In this document: one piece after another, positions 1 to 11,073 of the stretch
How the letters are laid out: every line of letters begins with the position of its first letter
Numbering within the stretch: the first letter of the stretch is position 1
Assembly (NCBI RefSeq): GCF_964355755.1
Contig: NC_092677.1
Span: forward strand, 5,895,001-5,959,000
Source of the DNA: Antedon mediterranea
Lineage: Eukaryota > Echinodermata > Crinoidea > Comatulida > Antedonidae
Length of the DNA: 64,000 nucleotides
Direction of reading: 5' to 3'
Position numbers and translations under genes: made by a program
The notes under the pieces: generated by a model
Database searches by the model: none
Seen by the model: the letters and a program-made list of their open reading frames with translations, nothing else
What the model was told of the DNA's origin: nothing

Positions 1-104
1 TTAAAAGTTTGCGATGATTGGATTGGTTGGTACGTTAAATTTCTTTTGTCTATCACACCGAAATAAAAGCTTGCCTGCGAACACCCCCAGACTTTTGTGC
101 TTAC

Positions 105-228
105 CTATCCTATCAAACAATTCTCCACCACTGGCATATTCTAAGAACAGGAACTGCACGTTAGGCTCTTTTCTTTGGCCGTAGAACTGAATTACCCGCT
201 GATTCGTCAACATGCGATGTATACAAAC
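105..228 (-). CDS. CHEK1: CHEK1 coding exon with helix C to hinge
   Basis: 124-nt exon, phase 0 in and phase 1 out. The acceptor is ctgtag and the donor is g|gtaagc. It encodes residues 56-96: [10 protein letters not shown], then [31 protein letters not shown]. The pattern of a KML-like helix-C end, FYG, and [15 protein letters not shown] is diagnostic for CHK1. The frame open beyond the donor is intron read-through. Confidence 0.93.
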
Positions 229-3200
229 CTACAGTAGACGTAGAAAAGAAAATTTGCGAGTAAAAATGCATACTTTTTAATGTGCGAATATAAACTAGAG
301 TTGTACATAAACATCTCACTGTTCTCAGATGAACTCGGCTTATATTTTATATCTTACTTCTTTTATGAGATACAGTAGGTGGTAATTGTCCTAACTGGTA
401 CAAGGGTTATTAAGTGAACCAGTTTACTGAGGTATAACCCCCTACTTATCTTCAATGATGATGAAATGGATTCATACGGGCAAACTGTGTACACTGGACA
501 AGGTTTATAGTTATCTAAGAAGATTTGTTCCACCACAAGAGCTAGGAGCAAGTCGACCTTGAATTCATGCCGAAATTGGTGCCTCTTTAGATAGAAAACG
601 GCACCCCTGCCTTAACCGTTCAGCCATTTGACTCGATTACTCTTTCATTTAAACTAAATTGAATCTTGAACATAGTGTGAGCATGATTAATATGAATGTG
701 CACATATAGTACATTCTACTTTAAAATAGATTGCCTGATGTGGCGGGGGTGGTCTCCACTGAAAGAAAAACCACTCACAGGATATAATCCATTTCATATA
801 ATCATCAATGAGTGAGAGTATGTGATTTACTGTACAATCCAATCATCTTGAATTGATGAAAATAAGGTTGATATCCATTAAAAGAACCTCATATTTTGTT
901 TCACAAAGAGCAAATAAGTCAACAGCCACATCTCTCTTTCCAAAAGAAAAAAAAACTCACACAAGCATTAGATATGATTTATTTCTATTATGTACAGGTA
1001 CCTCTTTTCGAACACTGTCCGCAGCACCTTTTGACTTTGTTAGGTTGATGACCTTGACGGCTACGGCTTCTTGCGTACTGCGATTTACTGCTAGTTTCAC
1101 TCTGAAAATAGAAAAGAAATTAAACGTTTAATAGGAAAAAGTGAGCCATCTACTTATCGAAGCTTTGGGTGCTTTTAATTTTAAAGTGTTGTTTTAAAAT
1201 AATTGATTTATTTAAACCACAATTGCAATTTCAATCTGGGCCAACAGAAAGAGGTATACTGTACATATTGTCTACAAAACTTACCATGTTTATTAAATAC
1301 AATTTAAGAAGCCAAGTCATAGGTTTGAACCCAAACCTTACAATCAAGAAACTGACTATAAACACTAAACCAGCTACACCACTCTTCCAATCAATTTTGA
1401 TATTATAATAATATAATAAACAGTCTATAACCTCCCTTTGCCCTGTTTGGGACACAACTATTCGGGGTCCCAAACACTGCTTTAAATACTTATTGTACAG
1501 TACTCTTTTAACAAACAAGGAGTAATATAATTTATACGTTTTAACACTAGGTCAACTGCAATTCAGGGATGTTTTGTTAGGTGTCAATAGGCCTTCTCTA
1601 TATTTCCATTCCATTGTAGCTATCAAATACAGTAGAAACAACATTTAGCCCTTATCAATAATTTCTACATAATGCAACAAATATTTAATATTTCTGAATA
1701 TTGACAAATAAATGTTATTTATTTATTTTTCTCTGTTCTGGGTTGACCAACTAGCATAGGTGTTTAGCACCTGTTTGGTCTTTCCGTGCCTCCTTTTATA
1801 ATTGTTTTGTCTTCTTTATTTATGTATATGGCAGAAATTGAATAAATAAAAAAAAAAAATAAATAAATAAAAGCATAGAGTGGTATTAAACCCTTACAAA
1901 TTAATAAAAAATAAAAATAAAAGTATTATAATTTCCACAAATTTGCTCAATCCTTGATCTTACAGTATATAATTCCTAATGGTAAAATTTAAACTATGCC
2001 AAATGTGCAGTGATAATTATTTTCCGCAAACATTTTTGTGCAAGGCGTAATTAAGATCAAATGCCAAATACAAATTATTTAGCTTTAACGGTCCTCAAGG
2101 ACCGTGTTTATTGGAGCATTGAATCAGGGCACGCTCTGACATATATTACTATATACCACATAGCATGTTTCCTAAACTGGATTTTTCAATTTTTATGATC
2201 AAAATCAAAACATATATTTTTTTTTTCAATTTATATCTGAAAGTAAAGTATTTAAATGCAGCTAACAAAAACATTATTGTTTATTGATACTGTTAATATT
2301 AATAACTAGATCATGCATTTCCTTTGAGACAGTGTATCTATGAAAAACAGCCTATATAACAACATACAGTAAATTATCATTTCTTTACATCATAGAAATC
2401 ATAATCACATCATTACGATCAAAAATCAACCAGACCTCACTGTCATTGTAGAGCAATTTAGTTATTAAATGATCAAGTATTGAAACATTTGATCATACTA
2501 AGCTTTGAATAACAAAACTATTCTTCTGAATGTCCTTTCCCATACAGTATACAAACCAGACTGATGAAATGATTCCAGGATAAATTTCTACTATAATTTC
2601 TCATACAGTATAATAAAATCATGCAAATAAAAATGTATTTGATTAAAATACAAACAAAACAAATGTCATTTTATACACACAGATGCATCAATTAAATGTA
2701 CTGTACTATACTACGAAATCACCAGTAAGAATTTAGTCAATCGATAAATAAAACCACTTTGTACAAAAAAGTTCAAATGTAATATTTTAATCCATTGAAT
2801 ACAGAAAATAAGATGAAATCAAAAGTTTAATTTCTGCAAACAAATTATCTTTTGTTCTAAGAAATCTAGTATCTATCTTATTACAATAAAAAGGAAAACA
2901 AAATATGTGTTTACTGGTAAGTATTACAGCTATAAAACATGTAATCCATGCGGATACAAAAGTCGGTCGACATCAGTTGTCCGTGGAATGATCGTCAATG
3001 CTATTACACGCAACGTAACATAGGTGTAGTATTAAAGTTGCGTAATGTGACCCATGTGACTTTAGTTTCATGTGTTATTGTCGCATTTCTTTTTCCGTGT
3101 AATCTATCAATGAGGAGTTAGCTTGTCAAAGACAATCTATGTCATTATTTAAGAAAGCAAATCTGCAGTCAATTGCGAAAACATTTTGACCTTATTGTTG

Positions 3201-6057
3201 TGAGTTGACATGGAAGCTTTTATACAGTATTCCTTTACACAGCAAGTATACAGTACATGGCTGTGGTCCAGTATACTGACCATTCATGATGTGAATCTTA
3301 TCATTTCATCAATATGTACATTATACAATATGAAAAGGTATAGCTTACATACATTTTACAAAAACATAAAACATTTAAAATGGTAAACAAGAATGGGTGT
3401 GTAGAAAGCGATGACCTCGAATTGGACGACCCGGGTGACCTCGAATTGGACAACCTAGAATTGCACAACCCATAACACGAAACCGACGACCCCTATAGCC
3501 TAGCCTAGGCCTAAGTGTGGTATAACTGTAGGTCGTCCAATTCGAGGTTGCCCGGGTCGTTCAATTCGAGGTCATAGCTTTCTACACACCCGTACAAAAA
3601 TGTTACTATTCAAGGTACTGTACCTATAAAATTGTGCATGACTTTGTTGAAACCTTATTCACAAAATATTTTTAAAAAAAAGGTATATTATTATTAAAAA
3701 CTCATGCAGATCACCTGTATTCATTAAAAAAAAAATCATGTTTTAAATACTCACTCCCCGTAAGCACCTTCACCGAGTGTTTGGACAAAGTCCCATCCAT
3801 CAACAAACGGCGTCACCATCTCAATTCCTAAGTGTTGAAAACGTGAGAAAAGGTTATGAAATATGTATTACATTTTTGCATAAATAAATATCTAATCGGT
3901 TGGAGTAATTGGTTTTGTAATGTTTTTTAAGTTACTTAATAATATAAAGAAAATTGCTGAAGGATGTGTACTGCAGTAAAATACTGTACATAAATTACTG
4001 TATATTCTACTACAAAGACTTATTGTGCAAGTTTAACAGTAAACATATGACTACTACAAACAAGTTTTTTAAATGTAAAAATAAACACCACACTTATAAG
4101 ACAATCACATGTTAACTCTAGTAACTACAATATTTTGAAACTATACAAAAAAAGTCATAATAAAATTTTAAAAAATACAGGAAGACATTTCCTGACAAAA
4201 ATTCCGTGCATTGAATGGAGTACATATTACATAATGTCAACTCCTAAATAGTTAATGCAACTGAACCTAGCCCCTATATTCCCTTCTAGTGTTTTAAGGT
4301 AAAATAGGGGTGTTTACAGTATATTGTGTGGTAGCATGTGTGGTAGCATGTGTGGTAGCATGTGTGGTTTTAACTAGGATTTTAATTCTAGTACTGTAGG
4401 TCATAAACAGATCTCTATCACATCTTCACTCAACCAATGGTTACATATTGTAAAACTGAATGATTATAAAAAACCACAGATCTGTTTATGAAAGCCGTTA
4501 AAAGCTCAATCACATTCTTAATGTCTTAATGTAACAAAAACATGGCAACATTACAATAAGCTGTGAACATACTGTAACAGGATAGTGAATGTGTCATCTT
4601 CCTATTCATTGCTTAATGATGAGAGTACATCGAATGAATGGAATTATCCATTCACCTGTTGTACACACAACATTATGTACGCACAATAAAGCAATGCATC
4701 ATGTGACAGACTATACTCTGTACAGTAATTGTGTAAACTGAAAATGACTCAGCTATTTATTTATTTGATAATGGCCACTACAGGAGAACCAATTTATTTG
4801 TACAGTACGTACATTCAATTCAAAATAACAATTATTTACTTCCTTTTAAGATTGAAACAATAATGGAATAGAAATAACAGATACAAATAACAATATGGGG
4901 GGAATTATAATAGGAAGAAGGCAGGATCCCAGAAAGATACAGAATCTTGAGTCGGGTCTGCCAATTGGACACATTGTATACAAGTATGAATGTATTTTTA
5001 AAAACGCGTTTTAAAAATTGCAGAATTTTACAGTGTATTTTCGGGGAATAATTTCGCCAGTGTAGCATAGCAAAAAGCTATACAAAACAACCTTCTTGCT
5101 ACACATTTCTACAATTGTGTAGCAAAAAATACGATAGAAAACTATGATTCTCGACTAAAAAATCAGTTTGATTCGCAATATTGCTAAACAAAATTTTAAA
5201 ATGAAATTTTTCCCTGATTTTGATGAACAGTTGCATACTTTTTTTACTGTCAACTCTGCAACTCATCAATTATCCTTAGCCGAAGCTAAGGGATAGCTAG
5301 CTTAGGCCTACACTCACTGGTTAGCCTAGGGGTCAGTGACAGCAATAATGTTCTGAAGTGAAATGTATGCCTAACTAGGCTACTACTACTAGTTTAGGCC
5401 TAGCTAGGCTCCGGCTAGTCTAGCGGCCTTAGCCTACAGTAGTTGCATAGGCTATATCTATGTGTGACAGTTCGATTTGAAAACGAGAACTATGGTCTAG
5501 GCTAGGCTAGGCCTAATACGAAAAGTGTGCCTTACATACAGCACAGACTGGTTCTTTGTAGGGTTTATTTAAAGTAGGGTAGGCATAGACCCAGGCCTCT
5601 CTCTAGTAGGCTTAGGCCTAGTAGCATACATGATACCGTACCCATCCATCTCCGTCCATACGGTTCAGTAGGTACCCGGTTCAGTATCTCGCTGTATTGT
5701 AAGGCTTAGTTTCAGGACAGGATGCCTGGATTCCCAGGATGCCTAACTAAACATAACAGCTAGGCATAGCCTCTAGACCTAGCTATAAAAGTAGCTTATA
5801 CATAGGCCTAGCTAAGTGTAACCATTAGTTATTCCTGTTCTCTGTTTTCAAGATCTAATGTCAGATATTATGAAACTTACAATGAAAATATTCTGCAATG
5901 ATTTTTCGCAAATAATTTGATTTGTTGTTAGCGCCATATATTCTCTATTTGTTCTTTTTAAACAAGTGAGGGCGCTGTTTATTCTGTCGTATATGGCTGC
6001 TCTGTGTGTCGACGCGTCGTCAATGAGATGGTTTGTAGCGAAATAATTTCGCGCGAA
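105..6057 (-). CDS. CHEK1: Checkpoint kinase 1, 5' part (gene continues beyond the left edge)
   Basis: Ser/Thr protein kinase that acts in the nucleus on Cdc25 in the DNA-damage and replication checkpoint. Three coding exons (3755-3827, 1002-1101, 105-228) join in frame to give the first 96 residues of the kinase domain, and a non-coding exon lies upstream. Residue numbering matches human CHK1: Gly-rich loop GEGAYG at 16-21, VAVK with the ATP-anchoring lysine at 38, helix-C glutamate at 55, and hinge [13 protein letters not shown] at 84-96. Splice junctions have consensus GT-AG and compatible phases (2, then 0, then 1). The start is [21 protein letters not shown], which aligns with the known CHK1 N-terminus. 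Hinge residue 87 is Ala where human has Cys. The catalytic loop, activation segment and C-terminal regulatory domain are off the left edge. Confidence 0.93.
229..1001. other. CHEK1 intron, no further gene seen
   Basis: AT-rich sequence between two CHEK1 exons. Short open frames on both strands carry no recognisable domain. The bases at 1-104 are likewise intron, following the third coding exon. Confidence 0.8.
1002..1101 (-). CDS. CHEK1: CHEK1 coding exon with catalytic lysine 38
   Basis: 100-nt exon between acceptor ttttcag and donor gag|gtacct. It encodes residues 23-55: [20 protein letters not shown] followed by [13 protein letters not shown]. This is the beta2-beta3 segment with the invariant VAVK lysine and the helix-C glutamate in KE. 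Phase 2 in, phase 0 out, matching both neighbours. Confidence 0.93.
1740..1875 (+). mobile_element. Retroelement 3' tail remnant
   Basis: A stretch starting near ctctgttctgggttgacc and ending in gcagaaattgaataaataaa followed by an A-rich (aaat)n run. This looks like a 5'-truncated non-LTR element or SINE tail inserted in plus orientation inside a CHEK1 intron. No coding remnant remains, so the family cannot be named. Confidence 0.4.
3395..3591. mobile_element. Fold-back (MITE-like) element, GGGTGTGTAGAAAGC ends
   Basis: About 60-bp imperfect inverted arms begin with gggtgtgtagaaagcgatga and end with the reverse complement (tagctttctacacaccc). Inside each arm the phrase gacctcgaattgga/gacgacccggg is repeated. 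The middle has ctaggcctaag. No ORF. A related single end is at 63681-63704 (cgtcgctttccacacacc), supporting a dispersed family. Confidence 0.75.
3755..3827 (-). CDS. CHEK1: CHEK1 first coding exon (start codon and Gly-rich loop)
   Basis: The start codon is the reverse complement of 3817-3819, followed by 21 codons ([21 protein letters not shown]) and two bases of a Glu codon before the donor gtgagt. The acceptor cacttag lies only 8 bases before the ATG, so almost all of the 5' UTR must come from an upstream exon. Confidence 0.92.
3828..5880. other. CHEK1 first intron
   Basis: Holds a small 12-bp tandem repeat (4326-4368) and, at about 5270-5800, a dense cluster of TAGGCCTA/CTAGGC/GCCTAG palindromes. 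No exon was recognised. Confidence 0.7.
4326..4368. repeat. 12-bp tandem repeat (gtgtggtagcat, about 3.5 copies)
   Basis: Perfect repeats of gtgtggtagcat inside the first CHEK1 intron. Confidence 0.85.
5881..6040 (-). other. CHEK1: Probable CHEK1 non-coding first exon
   Basis: A near-perfect donor (gtaagttt, minus strand) follows position 5881, and the first coding exon needs an upstream UTR exon. The sequence is relatively GC/CpG-rich and is bordered on its upstream side by E2F-like and CCAAT motifs. The 5' limit (near 6040) is a guess, because the transcription start cannot be read from sequence. Short upstream ATGs occur here but no conserved frame. Confidence 0.5.
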
Positions 6058-6079
6058 CATTCCTGAGTTCTGATTGGTT
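6047..6079 (-). promoter_or_regulatory. E2F-like site plus CCAAT box, probable CHEK1 promoter
   Basis: The 11-mer TTTCGCGCGAA at 6047-6057 contains the palindrome TTCGCGCGAA, a good E2F/DP match. An inverted CCAAT box (attgg, 6073-6077) lies about 20 bp further upstream in the minus-strand sense. CHEK1 is a known E2F target in vertebrates, so the arrangement makes sense. Factor binding itself is inferred. Confidence 0.45.
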
Positions 6080-6170
6080 CAGCAACGTCGTTACGTTACA
6101 GAAATTAAATGAAAATATAAATACGCATGCATAGTTAGTCAGTGCTTTTGATTCGCGCACATAAATTTGC

Positions 6171-7744
6171 TGGGGCGGATCCAGAGGGGGGGTCCACGGG
6201 GTCCGGACCCCCCCTAAATTTTAAGGGTGCCCTTTTTTTAGAGGTTCAATATTTTATTCGTGTGACATATTTGTGTGTACAGAGTAGGCTACACTAACCC
6301 CAAAAATAAAAACAGAAATTTATCACAATGAGCGCGATGTTAAGTTACGGCGGCCGATCAAAGAGCATCGTGAGAGGTGGTGACGCGTGATGATCTCTAC
6401 TTAAACTTCTAAAAATAGATCGTTTCACATACTACAGAGGGCGCATGTAAACTTTTTACGATTCAACTCCGCGTACGTTACCATGCGCGATATGTCATTG
6501 ACGCGATTATTTGTCCATTGGTAAACACATTTTTATGTATTATTAGTCTGAAAATAATTGAACTGTAAACATAATTCTTTTGAGTATGTGTTTATTTACA
6601 TATCATTCCATCAGATCAACTATTTTTTATTTCCATTATATCCAACCAAACATGTAAAAAATGTAGTTAAAATATCGTACTATCTAGCGCGTACGACCAT
6701 ACGCGGTAGATTGTTTACTCAAAAATCATCGAACGGTCCTTACACTATTCAACCTCTCATGACCTGGGATTTGTTTGTCTTCCTACGCCAAGATAATATA
6801 GTTCTACAAGCCATGTGCTTTTTTCTCTGAGAAACATTTATTATAAGTGCCAAAAAAATGTTTTTTTTTTCTCGATATGAAGCCCTTATTATTCAAATCT
6901 TTTAAAGAAAAATCACACATACCATAAAGAAGGTTCATTTATTTCATTTTTGAAACAATATTTGTGAAAATTACGTGAGGCTCAACTACAAAACCACCAT
7001 TTTGTGATATGATGTCATCATAAGCCAATCAAAGCTGAGCTTTCCCGCGATCGGCAGAGCTCACGGTTGAATGATTTTGGATTCTGGCTATTTGATTGGT
7101 GGACGCAAATCACCCACAGCGGAATGTTTTCTCTCGCGTGTACCAAGAAGTCACGTGATTTCTCTGTACTGAACGGTACTACACAAATTTAGAGCAATGA
7201 ATTTGTACGAATTCCGTTAAATAAACAACTCTATATATTTTATAAACATTTAATAACATATTTTATTGATATTTCCAATGTTGATATATAAAAGAAATTA
7301 CTATAAAATGTAATTATATGTAATTATTTTAGCGAAAAATGGCGCAATTTGTTAACGTTCGTGGCTAAAAACGATCATTTTCGGCAATGTTTTAGACCCT
7401 ATATTTCGAAAACTACAAGTCAGATTTTCGTAATTCTTTCTTTATTGGAATATTGAAACAAAATACCAACAGATAATGTTTAAATTGGTTGAAAAATAAC
7501 AACTTTTAATTTTGCATCGTTATCCCTGCTAATAAAGTGTCATTTCCGGCGAACTAGAAAGGTGCCATTTATCATGGATTTTGCGTGCGAGAGTGCCATT
7601 TCCGGCCATCTAAGTGTGTCCTGTGACAAAATTCGCTTCGCCACAACCCCCACCATGGGGGGGCTGTGGCTCAAATACTCAATACCTGATGTGCCCTTTT
7701 TATCGGCGGACCCCCCCCTCTAAAAAATGTCTGGATCCGCCCCA
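6171..7744. mobile_element. 1.57-kb non-autonomous DNA element with TGGGGCGGATCCAG termini
   Basis: The left end TGGGGCGGATCCAG is an exact inverted copy of the right end CTGGATCCGCCCCA, and C/G-runs lie just inside both ends. The interior is AT-rich with no transposase frame. It lies immediately upstream of the CHEK1 promoter region. No clear target-site duplication is visible (flanks aaatttgc and gatttgat). Superfamily not assigned. Confidence 0.6.
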
Positions 7745-8077
7745 GATTTGATAGATAGACTCATCATTTACATCTGAGTTTTCCACCCAAATAAAAAGTT
7801 TAGTATAAAAAAAATACATGACCTTCATTACATATGGCCTACATATAAATTAAGTTGAAAAAACAATTGAAGCCATAATAGTCTTCGGGTGGGCTAAAGT
7901 GATTTATCCATTTTTGTATACTTTCAGTGCTTGTGTAGGCCTACTGGTACGCTTTATGGTGATCTTCCGATCTGTCGCCACTCCCGGTCCCACTTATGGC
8001 ACACTCTAAGGTACTACATGTGATGATATTGCATGTTGCTACTGATTAAAATAAAATGGGTAAATTTCAAATACCAT

Positions 8078-8989
8078 CCCGGGCGCGATTTTTTTTTTCG
8101 TACATAAGTTGGGGACCCCCTCATGAAACGTCACAAAATAAACATGAATAATTCATCAGTTAAAATTTCTTGTTCCGTGTGCACCCAAGCGTATAGCAAC
8201 AAGAAGCGATTGCACAAGTGCGGTACGATTCTAGGCCTATCTCCGCAGCTGTTGTTGCGGCGTGCGATTTCATAGAAGAATAGCGGCGTTTTGTGTGGAT
8301 TGTCGAAATCTATTTAGTTTATGGTGTTTTTAATATAATTTATTACTAAAGAATTACGTGTTAAAATTATAGTTCTATTAATACTATTAGGCCTAATTAT
8401 TAGTCTCTAAACCCATGTCTATTCTAGTAGTAGCTGTGTGGTGTGTGACGTGTGTGTGTGTTAGGTATGACACAATCCGAGTAATAAGTCAGCAAAATTA
8501 AACAATAAACATTACACAAAAATACATTTTTTATTCTCGTGGGTCTAATCTTCCCATCTCATGTGTTCATATACGTGCATTTTTAAAGTTCCTTTGAGTA
8601 CATGCATATTGTTTGATAATAAAATAGCAGAATTAAAAAAATACAGTACACAAATTATACACATTCTTTATTCTTGTGGGTCTAAGCTTTCTTTGGGCTA
8701 TGTCCAATGAATTATTACTTAGTTTAATGTCTTGCTTAGCTGTCGATTAGCCTCGACTCGACACATTTCCTGTGAAGAAGAGTGCGCGAAGGCAATCACG
8801 CGAATTGACTTGGAATCCTAGGCCTACTGTAGAAAGTATTGTATCGCAGTTGTGTAATCACTTCGTGTTGCTATACGCTTGGGTGCACACGGAACAACAC
8901 ATTTAACTGATGAATTATTCATGTTTATTTTGTGACGTTTCATAAGGGGGTCCCCAACTTATGTACGAAAAAAAAAATCGCATCCCGGG
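8078..8989. mobile_element. 0.9-kb fold-back element with about 140-bp inverted arms
   Basis: The left arm begins cccgggcgcgatttttt, then cgtacataagttggggaccc, and runs to about 8218. The right arm (about 8847-8989) is its reverse complement with only scattered differences, through the shared phrase cgtgtgcacccaagcgtata. The middle holds two direct copies of ttctcgtgggtctaa / ttcttgtgggtctaa. No coding capacity. Confidence 0.8.
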
Positions 8990-9299
8990 CCGCCAAACCA
9001 GAACAAAGAGTAGGGATGACATTTATAAAAGAAAGGCAGGATAAAACATTTTCCAAATCCCATGTGAGAGATAAAGACAAAACACGTGAATCTGAAGGAA
9101 TGACTGGTTACATTCATTAATATTCCATCAACGTGATTGGTTTCACTAGCCTAGATACATGAACCCAAGAAGTCGAGAAATGCCCATTAGTTTGTTACTC
9201 TCGACATGTTTTATGTTATAATAGAACAATCCGTGTACTATCCGTTTGATATATTTTAAAAACAAACTACGACCAAACCTACATAGGCCTAAAAAACAT

Positions 9300-9649
9300 C
9301 TTAAAGATGTATTGTCCCCGGGATTGTCCCCCAGTGAAAAAAATGTTGTTTTTTTGTTTGTTAAATATGCCATTTTACTGTCACATAGTTAGCCACAATT
9401 TGACGAAAAATTAGATCTAAACAAAATTATTTACCTGAAAAAACTGTAATTTAAAGCAAAAAATTGTCAAATTGGCTGCCAGCCAATGGATTTTTGCTTG
9501 AATTTAACCATATTATTATGTTATTTTTTATAGGCGAAACATTTTTTTTTCTACGGAAGTGATTAACTTTATTAAAATTATAAAATAACCTACTCAAAGT
9601 CTGATTTAAATAATTTTTTCATGATTTTGGGGGACAATACATATTTAAG
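9300..9649. mobile_element. MITE, TTAAAGATGTATTGTCCCC family (copy 1)
   Basis: The left end ttaaagatgtattgtcccc and right end gggggacaatacatatttaa are inverted repeats about 350 bp apart. The interior shares phrases (gaagtgattaactttattaaa) with the copy at 44235-44557, which lies in the opposite orientation. Confidence 0.75.
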
Positions 9650-10089
9650 AAATAAAAATTATGTTAAAAAAAATGTTCAAACGGCGTCTCAAACAAACCA
9701 CGAATGTTTTAAAGCTCTTTTTACACTACCAAACTTTACGTGACAAAAAATGGACAGAATGACGTCAATATTTTGGCATATCACAGTTTTGGTCAATTAA
9801 TTTCAAATTAATTTGATACTGTAGTGTATAAACATGTATTAAGAAATAAGTTAGTTTAAAGTCAAACAACCACATACTGATTACCATATATGGCGTCACC
9901 ATCATTATTATATACATGAGTATTATACTTTTGGAACTTCAAGAAGACACGTTACCATAGGCCTAATTATTATCTTACAGAAAATTTAACATTTTTTGTT
10001 GTTGCTAAATATGTTATGTTAATGCCACATAATAGTTATTTACTAAGTTGACCAACACGTATTGGTTTTTAATTAATGTAACCTTTTTG

Positions 10090-10199
10090 TCTTTTATCAG
10101 GGATTTATTTCGGGTTTTTTTCCTGAGGAAGTGAACAACTTCATTAAACCTGCAAAATAACCTTTATTGTTTATGTTTTAGGGACAATACATCTTAAAG
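10090..10199. mobile_element. MITE end, TTAAAGATGTATTGTCCCC family (partial copy)
   Basis: Ends in gggacaatacatcttaaag. Inside it is the family phrase gaagtgaacaacttcattaaa. The opposite terminus is not evident nearby, so this is a truncated or rearranged copy adjacent to the next fold-back. Confidence 0.55.
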
Positions 10200-10360
10200 C
10201 CGATTTTCAACTAGGCGAATTTGTTCGCGCGAATCGAAGGCGTCAGCTAATACGCATGCGTAGAGAAGGATTTGGAAGACGTAAACATGAATACACATGC
10301 GTACAAGCTGGCGCGTTCGATTCGCGCGAACAAATTCGTCTAGTGGAAAATCGGCTTAAG
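10193..10360. mobile_element. 168-bp fold-back element with internal TTCGCGCGAA sites
   Basis: Arms of about 50 bp: cttaaagccgattttcaact then aggcgaatttgttcgcgcga at left, and the reverse complement ending aaaatcggcttaag at right. Each arm carries the palindrome TTCGCGCGAA (10224-10233 and 10321-10330). It abuts the partial MITE to its left and lies about 650 bp upstream of the secreted Ig gene. Confidence 0.75.
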
Positions 10361-11021
10361 GCAAATTATGCAAGCGCGGTATTTTTCTTCGTTTCTTCTT
10401 CTTATATACACAAAGGACCTCACCATTGTAAAATCATGGATGAATTAAAACATTCTGGAGAAAGTCTGGTAGTGTTAATAGGCTTAAAAGGCAAAAGCAA
10501 TATGATTTTTTATTTCTTGCTGCTGTGGTATATAACGTTTCACACTATGTGACTCATTTCGAAGTTATATCTTCAACAGTAACGCAAAATATCCAGGGAA
10601 TATCCTAAAACCATCAATCCGCTATCATCCGATGTATTAGTTTGATATTCAAACAATATCATCACATACGGCCATCGAATAATAACTGCGTTGTTACGCT
10701 CCGCTGCAGAAATGCCTTTTTATGGAATCGGTCAGCGGGCAAAGATGTTTTTTATATCATTTCTATAGGAATTATGATTTACATAATTCTTCCGTTTAGG
10801 ATCAAATTCATTAAACGTCGTAACAACCACGTTACAATTGTGTTCGATAGCTAAAATTGCCTATAAATAATAAATGCTTGGATATCGTATCTCCTAAGTG
10901 TGTATTAAAGTGTGTGCACGCAATTAACTGTATCGGAGTATTCGGTTGATAGTCTGTCTGCTGCTGCTGCTAAATGCCCGGAGTTATCGCAGCGGCCTGT
11001 TCTGGTAGGCCTACATTAGAG

Positions 11022-11073
11022 ATGGCATGGACTTATATTTATGTTGTCATTTTCATGTTACGGGTAACATCAA
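11022..11073 (+). CDS. Secreted Ig gene exon 1 (signal peptide)
   Basis: Start codon, then a hydrophobic stretch MAWTYIYVVIFMLRVTS, then a perfect donor a|gtaagta in phase 1. The frame stays open upstream to another ATG at 10974 (MPGVIAAACSGRPTLE), so the start could be there. Confidence 0.75.

Larger units (their letters stand above)
1102..3754. other. CHEK1 intron with a retroelement tail and a fold-back element
   Basis: Very AT-rich. It contains a LINE/SINE-type 3' tail near 1740-1875 and a fold-back element at 3395-3591, both listed separately. Motifs such as tacagta, catacagta and gtacagtac recur. No exon was seen. Confidence 0.75.
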
